Source: Streptomyces fructofermentans
GTDB taxonomy: Bacteria > Actinomycetota > Actinomycetes > Streptomycetales > Streptomycetaceae
Length of the DNA: 64,000 nucleotides
Assembly: GCF_014651055.1 (NCBI RefSeq)
Contig: NZ_BMWD01000012.1
Location: forward strand, 153,016 to 217,015
Direction: 5' to 3'
In this document: piece after piece, positions 24,771-33,162 of the stretch
How positions within the stretch are numbered: the stretch's first letter is position 1
Layout of the letters: each line of letters opens with the position of its first letter
Program-made: the position numbers and the translations under genes
Notes under the pieces: model-generated
Databases searched by the model: none
The model's input: only the letters and a program-made list of their open reading frames with translations
What the model was told of the DNA's origin: nothing

Positions 24771-27179
24771 TCAGCGCGGGTGCGCCGTCCGCGGGCCTTC
24801 CCAGTCCCTCGGCAGACCGAGGATGCGTTCCGCGACCACGTTCAGCTGGACCTGCGTCGTGCCGCCGGCGATGGTCAGGCAGCGGGAGAGCAGGAAGCCG
24901 TGGACGGCCTCCTCCCCGGCCCCCTCGCACACCGCGCCCGCCGGGCCCAGGAGTTCGAGCGCCATTTCGGCGACGCGCTGCTGGTGCACGGTCTGGACGA
25001 GCTTGCGCACGGAGGCCCCGGCGCCCGGGTCCGTGCCCGAGACCCGCCCGAGGGTCGTACGCAGCCCGATGCAGCCCAGGGCGTGCGCCTCGGCGAGCAG
25101 GTCTCCCAGCCGCGTGCGCTCCGCGTCGTCGAGACCGCCCGCCCCCGCCCGCCCGATCAGTGCCTCGAGTCCGGTCCCGAAGGTCAACTGGTCCGCCATG
25201 TGCACGCGTTCGTTGCCCAGGGTGTGCCGCGCGACCCGCCAGCCGCCGCCGACCTCCCCGACCACGGAGTCCGCGGGCAGGAGGACGTCGTCGAACGTGA
25301 CCTCGTTGAACAGCGACTCACCCGTGATCTCCTTCAGCGGCCGGATCCCGATGCCCTCCGCCTTCTTCATGTCGACGACGAAGTAGGTCAGTCCCCGGTG
25401 CCGGGGCGCGTCCGGGTCCGTACGGGCCAGCAGGATGCCGCGGTCCGCCCACTGGGCCGCGCTCGTCCACACCTTCCGCCCGTTGACGCGCCACCGCCCG
25501 TCCCCGGTCCGTTCCGCACGCGTCCGCAGCGACGCCAGGTCGGAGCCCGCGTCGGGTTCCGAGAAGAGCTGGCACCAGGACACGTCACCGCACAGCGTCG
25601 GCAGCAGGTGGCGCTCCTGCTGCTCACGGGTCCCGTACGCGATGAGCGACGGTACGACCCAGGCGCCGATGCCCAGTTCGCCGACGCGGACCCCGGCGGC
25701 GGCCAACTCCTCCTGCACGGCAAGCTGCTGGACGGGTCCCGCGCCGAGCCCGTAGGGCGGGGGCAGATGCGGGGCGGCGTAGCCGAGCGGCGCCAACTGC
25801 CTTCGTACGGAGCCGGGTTCACGGTCCCGCACTTGCGCGATCACGGACCGGGCCGCCGTCCGGTGGCGCGCGGCCTCCGTCTCGGGCAGCTCGGTGCGCA
25901 GCTCCCGCCTCGCCCCGGACTCGGCCGCGCCCGTCGCCCGGAGGTGGTGTCCGCCGCCGAGCAACTGCCGCGCCACCAGGGCCCGTCTGAGGTACAGGTG
26001 CGCGTCGTGCTCCCAGGTGAAGCCGATGCCGCCCAGCACCTGGACGCAGTCCTTGGCGCACGAGAACGCCACGTCGAGGGCCGTGCCGGCGGCCAGCGCC
26101 GTCACGAGTTCCCTGACACGGGGAGGCTGCCCGGTCGCACGGGCCGCGTCCCATGCCAGCGCCCGGGCCCGTTCGACCCGCACCAGCATGTCGGCGCACA
26201 GGTGCTTGATGCCCTGGAAGCGGCCGATCGGCTGCCCGAACTGCTCGCGGACCTTGGCGTGGGCGACGGCCGTCTCCAGCGCCCGCGCGGCGGTGCCGCA
26301 GGCGTCGGCGGCGAACACGGTGCCGGCCAGGTCCCGTACGAGGGCGGAGTCGACACCGAGGACACGGCCGGGCGGGACGCGTACCGCGTCGGCCACGACC
26401 TCGGCCGTCGCCCGGGTCGGGTCGGCGCTCGTGTGCGCCCGCACGGACAGGTGCGCGGCGTCCACGGCGACCCACAGCGTCCGGACACCCGGCGCCCCGG
26501 CCGGCGCCCCCGTCGAGGCGGCCAGCACGAGGAGGTCGGCGTCGGCACCGGACAGCACCGGCGGCGCCGTCCCTTCGAGCAGGTGGCCGTCGCCGTCCGG
26601 CACGGCGGTGAGCGTGCCTGGACCGAGAGCGACGGCGGCGATCCGCTCCCCCCGGGCCACGGCCCGCAGCAGGCCCTCCACCCCGTCCGCATCCGGCTCG
26701 GACACGGCCGATCCGGGTCCGGTCCCGGGCACGGCCGCCCCCGGCGCCGCACCCGCATCCGCATCCGCATCCGCACCCGGCACGACCCGGGCTTCGGCAC
26801 GCGTCGCGGCGCCCGGCACGGCCGTGAGCACCGCGGACGCCGCCCCTGCCCCCGCCGGGACGGTCGCGGACGCCGCCTCCGCCAGGACCAGCGAGGCGAG
26901 CGCGTTCGCCGCGTACGGTCCCGGGAGTGCCGCCCGGGCCGCCTCCTCCAGGACGACGGCGAGATCGAGGGGCGTGCCGCCCCCGCCTCCGTACGCCTCC
27001 GGCAGGTGCGGGCCCACGAATCCCTGCGCGGCGAGCGCGTCCCAGTACGCGGGCCTGCCTCCCCCGACGCCGGGCGCGTCGAGGAGTCGTCGCGCCTCCT
27101 CGGGCGGCACCGTGCGGGCGATCCAGCCCCGTACGGCCTCGGCCAGGTCCCGCTGTTCCCGCGTGATCCCGATCCCCAT
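24771..27179 (-). CDS. Double-domain acyl-CoA dehydrogenase, FadE34/ChsE3-like
   Basis: 802 residues, twice the usual length. Two acyl-CoA dehydrogenase units lie in tandem: the N-terminal one (about 1-400) ends with KVREQFGQPIGRFQGIKHLCADM and QVLGGIGFTWEHDAHLYLRR; the C-terminal one (about 430-800) has CQLFSEPDAGSDLASLRTRA, WTSAAQWADRGILLAR and GGTTQVQLNVVAERILGLPRDW. The M. tuberculosis enzyme FadE34 (ChsE3), which desaturates a five-carbon steroid side chain, has the same fused design. The N-terminal half has an Ala/Asp-rich low-complexity insert near residues 130-165. There is no ribosome site: a TAGTCT -10 box (27188-27193) stands 8 nt before the ATG, so the transcript looks leaderless, and a KstR-type operator covers that box. 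Confidence 0.88.
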   Translation of the reverse strand: MGIGITREQRDLAEAVRGWIARTVPPEEARRLLDAPGVGGGRPAYWDALAAQGFVGPHLPEAYGGGGGTPLDLAVVLEEAARAALPGPYAANALASLVLAEAASATVPAGAGAASAVLTAVPGAATRAEARVVPGADADADAGAAPGAAVPGTGPGSAVSEPDADGVEGLLRAVARGERIAAVALGPGTLTAVPDGDGHLLEGTAPPVLSGADADLLVLAASTGAPAGAPGVRTLWVAVDAAHLSVRAHTSADPTRATAEVVADAVRVPPGRVLGVDSALVRDLAGTVFAADACGTAARALETAVAHAKVREQFGQPIGRFQGIKHLCADMLVRVERARALAWDAARATGQPPRVRELVTALAAGTALDVAFSCAKDCVQVLGGIGFTWEHDAHLYLRRALVARQLLGGGHHLRATGAAESGARRELRTELPETEAARHRTAARSVIAQVRDREPGSVRRQLAPLGYAAPHLPPPYGLGAGPVQQLAVQEELAAAGVRVGELGIGAWVVPSLIAYGTREQQERHLLPTLCGDVSWCQLFSEPDAGSDLASLRTRAERTGDGRWRVNGRKVWTSAAQWADRGILLARTDPDAPRHRGLTYFVVDMKKAEGIGIRPLKEITGESLFNEVTFDDVLLPADSVVGEVGGGWRVARHTLGNERVHMADQLTFGTGLEALIGRAGAGGLDDAERTRLGDLLAEAHALGCIGLRTTLGRVSGTDPGAGASVRKLVQTVHQQRVAEMALELLGPAGAVCEGAGEEAVHGFLLSRCLTIAGGTTQVQLNVVAERILGLPRDWEGPRTAHPR

Positions 27180-27190
27180 GGCGCGACAGA

Positions 27191-27206
27191 CTAGAACACG
27201 TTCCAA
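27191..27206. promoter_or_regulatory. KstR-type operator 2 (over the fadE promoter)
   Basis: CTAGAAC-AC-GTTCCAA. It overlaps the -10 box of the leaderless promoter for the acyl-CoA dehydrogenase gene and abuts the second palindrome. Occupancy would block RNA polymerase directly. Confidence 0.75.
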
Positions 27207-27207
27207 T

Positions 27208-27222
27208 CTGACGGAAGGTCAG
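27208..27222. promoter_or_regulatory. Second palindrome, copy 2
   Basis: CTGACG-GAA-GGTCAG, one mismatch from the symmetric consensus; with one flanking base each side the symmetry is TCTGAC-N5-GTCAGA (27207-27223). It lies at the -35 region of the acyl-CoA dehydrogenase promoter, one base from KstR-type operator 2. Confidence 0.6.
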
Positions 27223-27372
27223 ACATCGGGAAATCGACGGCCGGGCGGCATCCGGTGCGGGGCCGCCCCGCCCGACCGAGCCGCGCGGAGTCGGGGCGCG
27301 GGCCGCCGCGGACCGGGGCGCGGGCGCTCCGCGGCCGCCGCCCGAGCCGCGGACCCGCCGCACCCGGCCGCG

Positions 27373-28041
27373 TCAGGGCCGGTCCGGGACCAGTGAACCG
27401 CCGGCTCCCTCGGGAGGGGCCCCGAGGCCCAGCTTCGCCCTGCACGACAGGACCGCGTCCCGGGCCCACGCCCGGACGGCCGCCTCGTCGCCGGCCAGAC
27501 CGGACAGGTGCCGGGCGGTCCGCCGGGCCTCCCGGGCCCAGTCGGCGACGGGGTCCTCGGCCAGGACCGCCGCGAACCTCGCCCGGGCCAGGACCGTCCG
27601 ACCGGTCAGCCCGGCGGCCACGCCGGCGTTGAAGCTCTCCCAGAGGTACCCCGGCACGTCCTTGCGCTCCAGCAGGCACCGGGCGACGGCGCCCAGGTCC
27701 GGGAAACGGTCCCTGAGTGCCTCGACCCGCTCCTCGGCGCCGCGGGCGAGTTCCGCGGCGACCGGGGCGAACTGCTTCTCGTCGCGGAACTCCTGTGATC
27801 CGCTCACACGCTCCATGAAGTCGAACGCCAGGTGGTCGAAGTCCTGCCACAGCCACATCGCCCCGACGTTCAGCCCACTGCCCCGGCTCCATGTCGGCGA
27901 GGGGAACTCGACGACGCCGAGCCACCAGCCGTGATCGTCGATCCAGATCCGGGAGCGGCCGCGTTGCCGCAGGCCGAGGGGACGGAGCCGCTCCCGGGCC
28001 GCCGCCGCGACCAGCCGGGAGGCGGGAGAGGTGGATGCCAT
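27373..28041 (-). CDS. Uncharacterised 222-residue protein (DUF4304-like)
   Basis: Soluble protein. The first 70 residues (RLRPLGLRQRGRSRIWIDDHGWWLGVVEFPSPTWSRGSGLNVGAMWLW) resemble DUF4304 proteins, where a Gly-Phe-like turn and Arg lead into strands of a small alpha/beta domain; the rest is helical, with AREARRTARHLSGLAGDEAAVRAWARDAV near the end. Family function is unknown. ATG 28041. No operon partner: it is separated by 193 bp from the acyl-CoA dehydrogenase gene and is divergent from the MFS gene at 28213. Confidence 0.75.
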   Translation of the reverse strand: MASTSPASRLVAAAARERLRPLGLRQRGRSRIWIDDHGWWLGVVEFPSPTWSRGSGLNVGAMWLWQDFDHLAFDFMERVSGSQEFRDEKQFAPVAAELARGAEERVEALRDRFPDLGAVARCLLERKDVPGYLWESFNAGVAAGLTGRTVLARARFAAVLAEDPVADWAREARRTARHLSGLAGDEAAVRAWARDAVLSCRAKLGLGAPPEGAGGSLVPDRP

Positions 28042-28212
28042 GCCGCGATTCTCACCCGGCGCGCGTCACGGGCCCGCACGAGGGTCGGCGGGACGGGACA
28101 GTAATGGGCCGGTCAAGAATTCATTAGGGGCCCAAAGCAACGGAATAGTTGCCCGGGCACACGGGGTTCACTCTGCACTCACCTTTTCCCGTGCCTCTGG
28201 AGGCCCCACGCA

Positions 28213-29949
28213 ATGACCCGGACAACGGCGGACCCGCGCACGCGCAGGCCGAGCGGCAGCGGAATCGTCCCGGTACTGGCGTTCGCCGGAATCGTTGTCG
28301 CGGTCATGCAGACCCTGCTGGTGCCGGTCATCAAGGACCTGCCGGAGCTGCTGCACACCTCGCCGAGCAACGCCACCTGGGTGCTGACCTCGACCCTCCT
28401 CGCGGGCGCCGTGGCCACGCCGATCATGGGGCGCCTCGGCGACCTCTTCGGCAAGCGGCGGATGCTGGTCACGAGCCTGGCCGTGATGGTCGTGGGCTCC
28501 CTGGTGGCCGGCTTCACGAGCGACCTGCTGGTGATGATCGTCGGCCGTGCGCTGCAGGGCTTCGCTATGGGCGCCATCCCGCTCGGCATCGGCCTGATGC
28601 GCGACGAGCTGCCCCGCGAGAGGCTCGGGTCGGCGATGGCGCTGATGAGCTCCTCGATCGGCGTCGGCGGCGGTCTCGCGCTGCCGCTCGCCGCGCTGGT
28701 GGCGGAGCACGCCGACTGGCACGCGCTGTTCTTCGGCTCCGCCGGTCTCGGCGCCCTGTCGATCCTCCTCACGCTGCTCCTCGTACCGGAGTCCCGCGTG
28801 CGCGCCGAGGGCACCTTCGACGTCGCGGGCGCCCTCGGGCTGTCGGCCGGACTCGTCCTCTTCCTACTGCCGATCACCAAGGGCAGCGACTGGGGCTGGA
28901 CGTCGGCCACCACGCTCGGGCTGTTCGGGGCCTCCGCCGCGGTCCTGCTCCTGTGGGGCGTGATGGAACTGCGGCTGAAGGCCCCGCTGGTGGACCTGCG
29001 CACCACGGCCCGCCCCGCGGTGCTCTTCACCAACCTCGCCTCGATCATGGTCGGCGTCGCCTTCTACGCGGTCTCGCTCGTCCTGCCCCAGCTCCTCCAG
29101 CTCCCCACCTCCACCGGGTACGGCCTCGGCCGGTCGATGCTCGTCGCCGGCCTGTGCGTGGCACCGCTCGGCCTGACGATGATGTTCACGGCGCCGGTGT
29201 ACGCCCGTATCTCCGCCAAGTACGGCCCCAAGGTCACGCTGATGACCGGCATGCTGATCATCGCCGTCGGGTACGGCGCCGGGCTCGGCCTGATGAGCGC
29301 CGCCTGGCAGACCGTCGTCATCGCGGTGGTGCTGGGCGCGGGCATCGGCCTCGCCTACTCCTCGCTCCCCGCGCTGATCGTGGGGGCGGTCCCGGCGTCG
29401 GAGACCGGCGCGGCCAACGGCCTCAACACCCTCATGCGCTCGATCGGCACCTCCGTGTCGAGCGCCGTCATCGGCATGGTCCTGGCGAACACGGCGAACC
29501 ACACGGGCGGGGTGGCCGTGCCCACGATGCACGGCTTCCGGCTGTCCTTCCTGATCGCCACCGGCGCGGTGCTGCTCGGCCTGGTGTTCGCGGCGTTCCT
29601 GCCCCGGGGGCGCACGGCCGCCGACACGGAGAAGCCGCAGCCGCGGGCCTCCGGCGAGGACGTGCCGCCGGTGGTGGAGCGGGCCGCGTTCCGGGGCCGG
29701 GTGACGGACGCCGGCGGAAGCCCGGTCGCCCGTGCCACGGTCACGCTCATCGACCGGCGCGGACGGAGGGCCGGCTCGGCGCTCTCCGCGGAGGACGGCG
29801 GCTACCTGATCGCCGTGCCCGAGGAGGGCTCGTACGTCCTCGCCGTCACGGCGGGCGGACACGAGCCGCTCGCCTCGTCGGCGAGCCACCCCGGCGGCGC
29901 CCTCCCGGTCGAACGGGACCTCGCGCTCCCGAGCACCGTGCCGGCCTGA
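28213..29949 (+). CDS. MFS exporter (DHA2-type) with a C-terminal carboxypeptidase-regulatory-like domain
   Basis: 578 residues, start ATG 28213 with TGGAGG upstream. Residues 1-465 carry about 14 helices with motif A GRLGDLFGKRRMLV and the later RISAKYGPKVTL loop. After helix 14, a linker leads to an 85-residue beta-rich domain (about 495-570): FRGRVTDAGGSPVARATVTLIDRRGRR, then EDGGYLIAVPEEGSYVLAVTAGGHEP. This is the CarboxypepD_reg/transthyretin-like repeat pattern, unusual on an exporter and expected to face the cytoplasm. Upstream 28042-28212 is comparatively AT-rich and includes GCAAC-N6-GTTGC (about 28137-28152), a possible operator. Confidence 0.88.
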   Translation: MTRTTADPRTRRPSGSGIVPVLAFAGIVVAVMQTLLVPVIKDLPELLHTSPSNATWVLTSTLLAGAVATPIMGRLGDLFGKRRMLVTSLAVMVVGSLVAGFTSDLLVMIVGRALQGFAMGAIPLGIGLMRDELPRERLGSAMALMSSSIGVGGGLALPLAALVAEHADWHALFFGSAGLGALSILLTLLLVPESRVRAEGTFDVAGALGLSAGLVLFLLPITKGSDWGWTSATTLGLFGASAAVLLLWGVMELRLKAPLVDLRTTARPAVLFTNLASIMVGVAFYAVSLVLPQLLQLPTSTGYGLGRSMLVAGLCVAPLGLTMMFTAPVYARISAKYGPKVTLMTGMLIIAVGYGAGLGLMSAAWQTVVIAVVLGAGIGLAYSSLPALIVGAVPASETGAANGLNTLMRSIGTSVSSAVIGMVLANTANHTGGVAVPTMHGFRLSFLIATGAVLLGLVFAAFLPRGRTAADTEKPQPRASGEDVPPVVERAAFRGRVTDAGGSPVARATVTLIDRRGRRAGSALSAEDGGYLIAVPEEGSYVLAVTAGGHEPLASSASHPGGALPVERDLALPSTVPA

Positions 29950-30263
29950 CGCCCCGGGGCGCGCGGTCCGGTGACCGCCGGGCGGCGCGGCGGCCACCGG
30001 CACCACTGCGACCGGCCCCGCCCCGGCCGCCTCGGACACCACGCCACCCCGTGGACCCAGGCCGACCGGGACCGCTGGGGCGGCCGGGCGACGGCAAGGG
30101 AGCCGACGGGCGCCCGCCCACCGAAACCAGCGGACGGCCCCGCGCCCCCGGCCGCCTCGGACACCGGAGCCGCGGGGCGGCGGGCGACCCCGTGGCCGGG
30201 GCGGCGGGGGGCATGGGGCACGATGGCGGCCACAGACGCGTACGTACGACCTGGAGGAACCCC
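29950..30263. other. 314-bp intergenic region
   Basis: Very GC-rich. GGCCGCCTCGGACACC occurs twice (around 30025 and 30149). TGGAGG at 30252-30257 is the ribosome site of the next gene. I see no convincing gene or terminator. Confidence 0.4.
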
Positions 30264-30914
30264 ATGGCAGCGGCACCCGAGCCGGAGATCCTCGCCGCCT
30301 TCGAGGCCGCCAAGGGGTTCATGCCCTCGGACGAGGGGCTCGCGCTGCACGCGGCCGCCGTCGAGGCGGGGCGGCTGGGGCTGCCGCTGCTGGAGGTCGG
30401 CACGTACTGCGGGCGCTCCACGATCCTGCTCGCGGACGCCGCGCGCGCGGCCGGCGTCACGGCGGTGACGGTCGACCACCACCGCGGCAGCGAGGAGCAG
30501 CAGCCCGGCTGGGAGTACCACGACCCGGCGACGGTCGACCCGGAACTCGGCCTCATGGACACGCTCCCCACGTTCCGCCGCACCCTCCACCGCGCGGGCC
30601 TGGAGGACCACGTCGTCGCGATGGTGGGCCGCTCGCCGCAGATCGCCGCGTTCTGGACCTCCCCCCTCGGCCTCCTGTTCATCGACGGCGGGCACACCGA
30701 CGAGCACGCGAGCGGCGACTACGAGGGCTGGGCGCCGCATGTCGCCGAGGGCGGACTGCTGCTCATCCACGACGTGTTCCCCGACCCGGTGGACGAGTTC
30801 ACCGGCCAGGCGCCGTACCGGGTGTACCTCCGCGCGCTGGCCTCGGGCGCGTTCACCGAGGTGTCGGCGACGGACTCGCTGCGCGTGCTGCGGCGCACCG
30901 GCAAGGGGATCTGA
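30264..30914 (+). CDS. Class I SAM-dependent methyltransferase (Methyltransf_24-like)
   Basis: 216 residues, ATG 30264, TGGAGG 6 nt upstream. SAM-binding Rossmann start LPLLEVGTYCGRSTILLADAA (motif I), then VTVDHHRGSEEQQPG (acidic loop), VVAMVGRSPQIAAFWTSPLGLLFIDGGHT (motif IV with Asp) and GGLLLIHDVFPDP. Similar enzymes methylate sugars or aromatic hydroxyls, but the acceptor is not evident. It lies 166 bp before the amidase gene on the same strand. Confidence 0.82.
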   Translation: MAAAPEPEILAAFEAAKGFMPSDEGLALHAAAVEAGRLGLPLLEVGTYCGRSTILLADAARAAGVTAVTVDHHRGSEEQQPGWEYHDPATVDPELGLMDTLPTFRRTLHRAGLEDHVVAMVGRSPQIAAFWTSPLGLLFIDGGHTDEHASGDYEGWAPHVAEGGLLLIHDVFPDPVDEFTGQAPYRVYLRALASGAFTEVSATDSLRVLRRTGKGI

Positions 30915-31080
30915 GCTTCCCGGCACGGAAGCGGCCCGGGCCGGGCGCCCCGCCGGGTTCGGCCGCGCGCGGTGCCACGGGCGCCGACGCCCGCACCGGA
31001 CGCCGGGGCCCCGCACGTGCGTTGCCCGACCGGGCCCCGGGGCACTGCATGCCGCGGGGCCGCCCCGTATGGTGGCTGAC

Positions 31081-32079
31081 GTGTCGTACGTAGGCCCAGA
31101 CTTCGATCCCCCGCGCCCGCCCCGCCGACCGCTGCGCAGCCCGCTGACCGTGGCCGTCGCCGCGCTCGTGCCAGGAGCTCTGGTGGGGTGGCTGGTGTGG
31201 CAGACGGTGGGCGACCCGGGCGGGGACGGGACCGCGGGGCAGGCGTCGCCCTCCGCCGGCCGTTCCGCGTCCCAGGGCCCCGGCGGCACCGAGGGCACCG
31301 CGGGCGGCGGCGACGGCAAGCAGGACGACAGCCTCGGCGACGGCAGAACGGCCGGCGGCCAGGAGCGGTCCCCGTCGCCCTCCGCCTCCGCGCCCGCCGC
31401 GTCCGGCCCCCTCAAGGGCAAGGTCGTCGTGATCGACCCCGGGCACAACCCCGGCAACTTCAAGCACACGACCGAGATCAACCGCAAGGTGGACATCGGG
31501 ACGAACTCCAAGGAGTGCGACACCACCGGCACGTCGACCAACGCCGGTTACACGGAAGCCGCGTTCACCCTCGACGTCGCCCGCCGGATGCGCGCGGTCC
31601 TCGAGGAGCAGGGCGCCACCGTGCGGTTCACCCAGGACGGCGACCGCCCCTGGGGCCCGTGCGTGGACGAGCGCGCCAGGATCGGCAACAAGGCGTCGGC
31701 CGACGCGGTCGTGTCGATCCACGCGGACGGCTCGGCCACGGGCAACCGCGGATTCCACGTGATCCTGCCCGGCTCCGTGCACTCGGGCGCCGCCGACACC
31801 CGGCCGATCGTGGGCCCGTCGCGCGACCTGGGCGAGCGCATCGCCGGCAACTTCCTGCGCGCGACCGGCAGCGCGCCCTCCAACTACATCGGCGGAGGTA
31901 CCGGACTCGACGTCCGGAAGGACCTCGGCGGTCTCAATCTGTCAACGGTTCCGAAGGTGTTCATCGAGTGCGGCAACATGCGGGACGCCAAGGACGCCAC
32001 ACTGCTGACCAGCGGCGCCTGGCGCCAGAAGGCCGCGCAGGGGATCTCTGAGGGAATCGTGAGTTTCCTGCGCGGGTAG
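31081..32079 (+). CDS. N-acetylmuramoyl-L-alanine amidase (Amidase_3), membrane-anchored
   Basis: 332 residues. One N-terminal helix (LTVAVAALVPGALVGWLVWQTV, about 22-43) acts as a signal anchor, then a Ser/Gly-rich linker of about 75 residues, then an Amidase_3 domain that hydrolyses the amide bond between MurNAc and the stem peptide. Zinc ligands are VVVIDPGHNPGN (His), NAGYTEAAFTLDVA (Glu) and VVSIHADGS (His); FIECGNM carries the catalytic Glu. It resembles mycobacterial Rv3717 but is anchored. GTG 31081 was chosen because TATGGT (31068-31073) lies 7 nt before it, fitting a leaderless start; ATG 31069 is the alternative. Confidence 0.9.
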   Translation: MSYVGPDFDPPRPPRRPLRSPLTVAVAALVPGALVGWLVWQTVGDPGGDGTAGQASPSAGRSASQGPGGTEGTAGGGDGKQDDSLGDGRTAGGQERSPSPSASAPAASGPLKGKVVVIDPGHNPGNFKHTTEINRKVDIGTNSKECDTTGTSTNAGYTEAAFTLDVARRMRAVLEEQGATVRFTQDGDRPWGPCVDERARIGNKASADAVVSIHADGSATGNRGFHVILPGSVHSGAADTRPIVGPSRDLGERIAGNFLRATGSAPSNYIGGGTGLDVRKDLGGLNLSTVPKVFIECGNMRDAKDATLLTSGAWRQKAAQGISEGIVSFLRG

Positions 32080-32237
32080 TGATCAGCGGGTTCATAAGGG
32101 CGGACACCCCCGTGGGACGGACGATAGTGTCGCCCCTACGATGAGGGGCCACCCCCGCGCTGCGCACCACGGCCCGACGGCACGCGTGGTACAGCGACGC
32201 CTCCACCGACGACGAGACGACTGACGAAGGACCTGAA

Positions 32238-33068
32238 GTGAATATCCGCTCCCTCACTCGAGGCGACGGCGTGGTGATCGGAGCAGCGGTATTGCTGTTC
32301 ATCGCGTCGTTCCTCGACATCTATTCGATCGACGGGGCCCCCGACAGCGCCGACATCCCGAACGCCTGGGGAAGCGGCCCGCTCCTGATGAGCGTCACGC
32401 TGGCCGGCATCATCGGCGCCGCGCTGATCGTCGTCGCCCACGGGCTGCCGCAGCCGCCCAAGGTCGCCGGTCTCGAACTCCTCCCGTTCGGCGTCGCCTT
32501 CACGGTGTTCGCCGCGTGGAGCGCGCTCGGGAACGTCTTCGACCCGGCGGGCGGCTTCGACAACGACGGCGGTGCCGCGTCCATCGACGCGGGCACGGGC
32601 GTCATCCTGAGCCTGATCGGGGCGCTGGTCCTCGCGGGCGCGGCTGTCGCCACCCCGCTGGTCCCGGCCCTGAAGGCGCCGCTCCTGGGCGCTCCCCGGC
32701 CGCAGAACCCGCAGCCGTACGGCGGCCAGCCGCAGGGCGGTTACGGCTACCCGGGTGCCCAGCAGCCGGGCCAGCCGTTCGGCGGCCAGACGCAGCAGGG
32801 CGGGCAGCCGTTCGGTGCCCCCGGCCAGCCGCAGCAGGCACCGGCCCCGCAGCCGCAGCAGCCCGCCGGGGACTTCTCCCCGTTCTGGTTCGCCGTGCCG
32901 GTGGCCCGCCCGCTGTTCGGCGAGGACGGCTCGCCGTCGCCGATCGCCGAACTGGCCCCGGGTACCTGGTACCTGGCCGTGGAGCAGCGCGGTCCGAGCC
33001 TGGTGGCGCAGACGCAGGACGGCCGCCGCGGCGTGCTCCAGGACACCTCGGGCATCCAGCGCGGCTGA
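32238..33068 (+). CDS. Four-helix membrane protein with Gly/Gln/Pro-rich cytosolic tail
   Basis: 276 residues, GTG start (VNIRSLTRGDGV). Four hydrophobic segments (IGAAVLLFIASFLDIYSID, LLMSVTLAGIIGAALIVVA, LLPFGVAFTVFAAWSAL, GVILSLIGALVLAGAAVATPL), then a roughly 55-residue linker rich in Gln-Pro-Gly (YGGQPQGGYGYPGAQQPG) and a small folded end (WYLAVEQRGPSLVAQTQDGRRGVLQDTSG). It resembles actinobacterial DUF5336-type proteins; function unknown. It follows the amidase by 158 bp and ends at a strong terminator. Confidence 0.8.
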   Translation: MNIRSLTRGDGVVIGAAVLLFIASFLDIYSIDGAPDSADIPNAWGSGPLLMSVTLAGIIGAALIVVAHGLPQPPKVAGLELLPFGVAFTVFAAWSALGNVFDPAGGFDNDGGAASIDAGTGVILSLIGALVLAGAAVATPLVPALKAPLLGAPRPQNPQPYGGQPQGGYGYPGAQQPGQPFGGQTQQGGQPFGAPGQPQQAPAPQPQQPAGDFSPFWFAVPVARPLFGEDGSPSPIAELAPGTWYLAVEQRGPSLVAQTQDGRRGVLQDTSGIQRG

Positions 33069-33084
33069 GCCCCGCAAGGCCCCG

Positions 33085-33116
33085 ACGGCCCCTCGCCCTT
33101 CCGGGCGGGGGGCCGT
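33085..33116 (+). terminator. Terminator after the four-helix membrane protein gene
   Basis: 14-bp stem with one G-T pair: ACGGCCCCTCGCCC (33085-33098), TTCC loop, GGGCGGGGGGCCGT (33103-33116), 16 nt past the stop codon. Confidence 0.8.
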
Positions 33117-33138
33117 TCCCGTACAGTCCCCCTGATAT

Positions 33139-33153
33139 CTGACGACCCGTCAG
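33139..33153. promoter_or_regulatory. Second palindrome, copy 3 (perfect)
   Basis: CTGACG-ACC-CGTCAG, a perfect 6-bp palindrome and the best copy in the window. It reaches the AGGAGG ribosome site of the LLM oxidoreductase gene, 10 bp before its ATG. No KstR-type site accompanies it. Confidence 0.65.
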
Positions 33154-33162
33154 GAGGCTGGC

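Noticed and set aside
24780..27194. 804-codon plus-strand frame opposite the double acyl-CoA dehydrogenase
   Set aside because: Antisense shadow of an enzyme with clear motifs in both halves.
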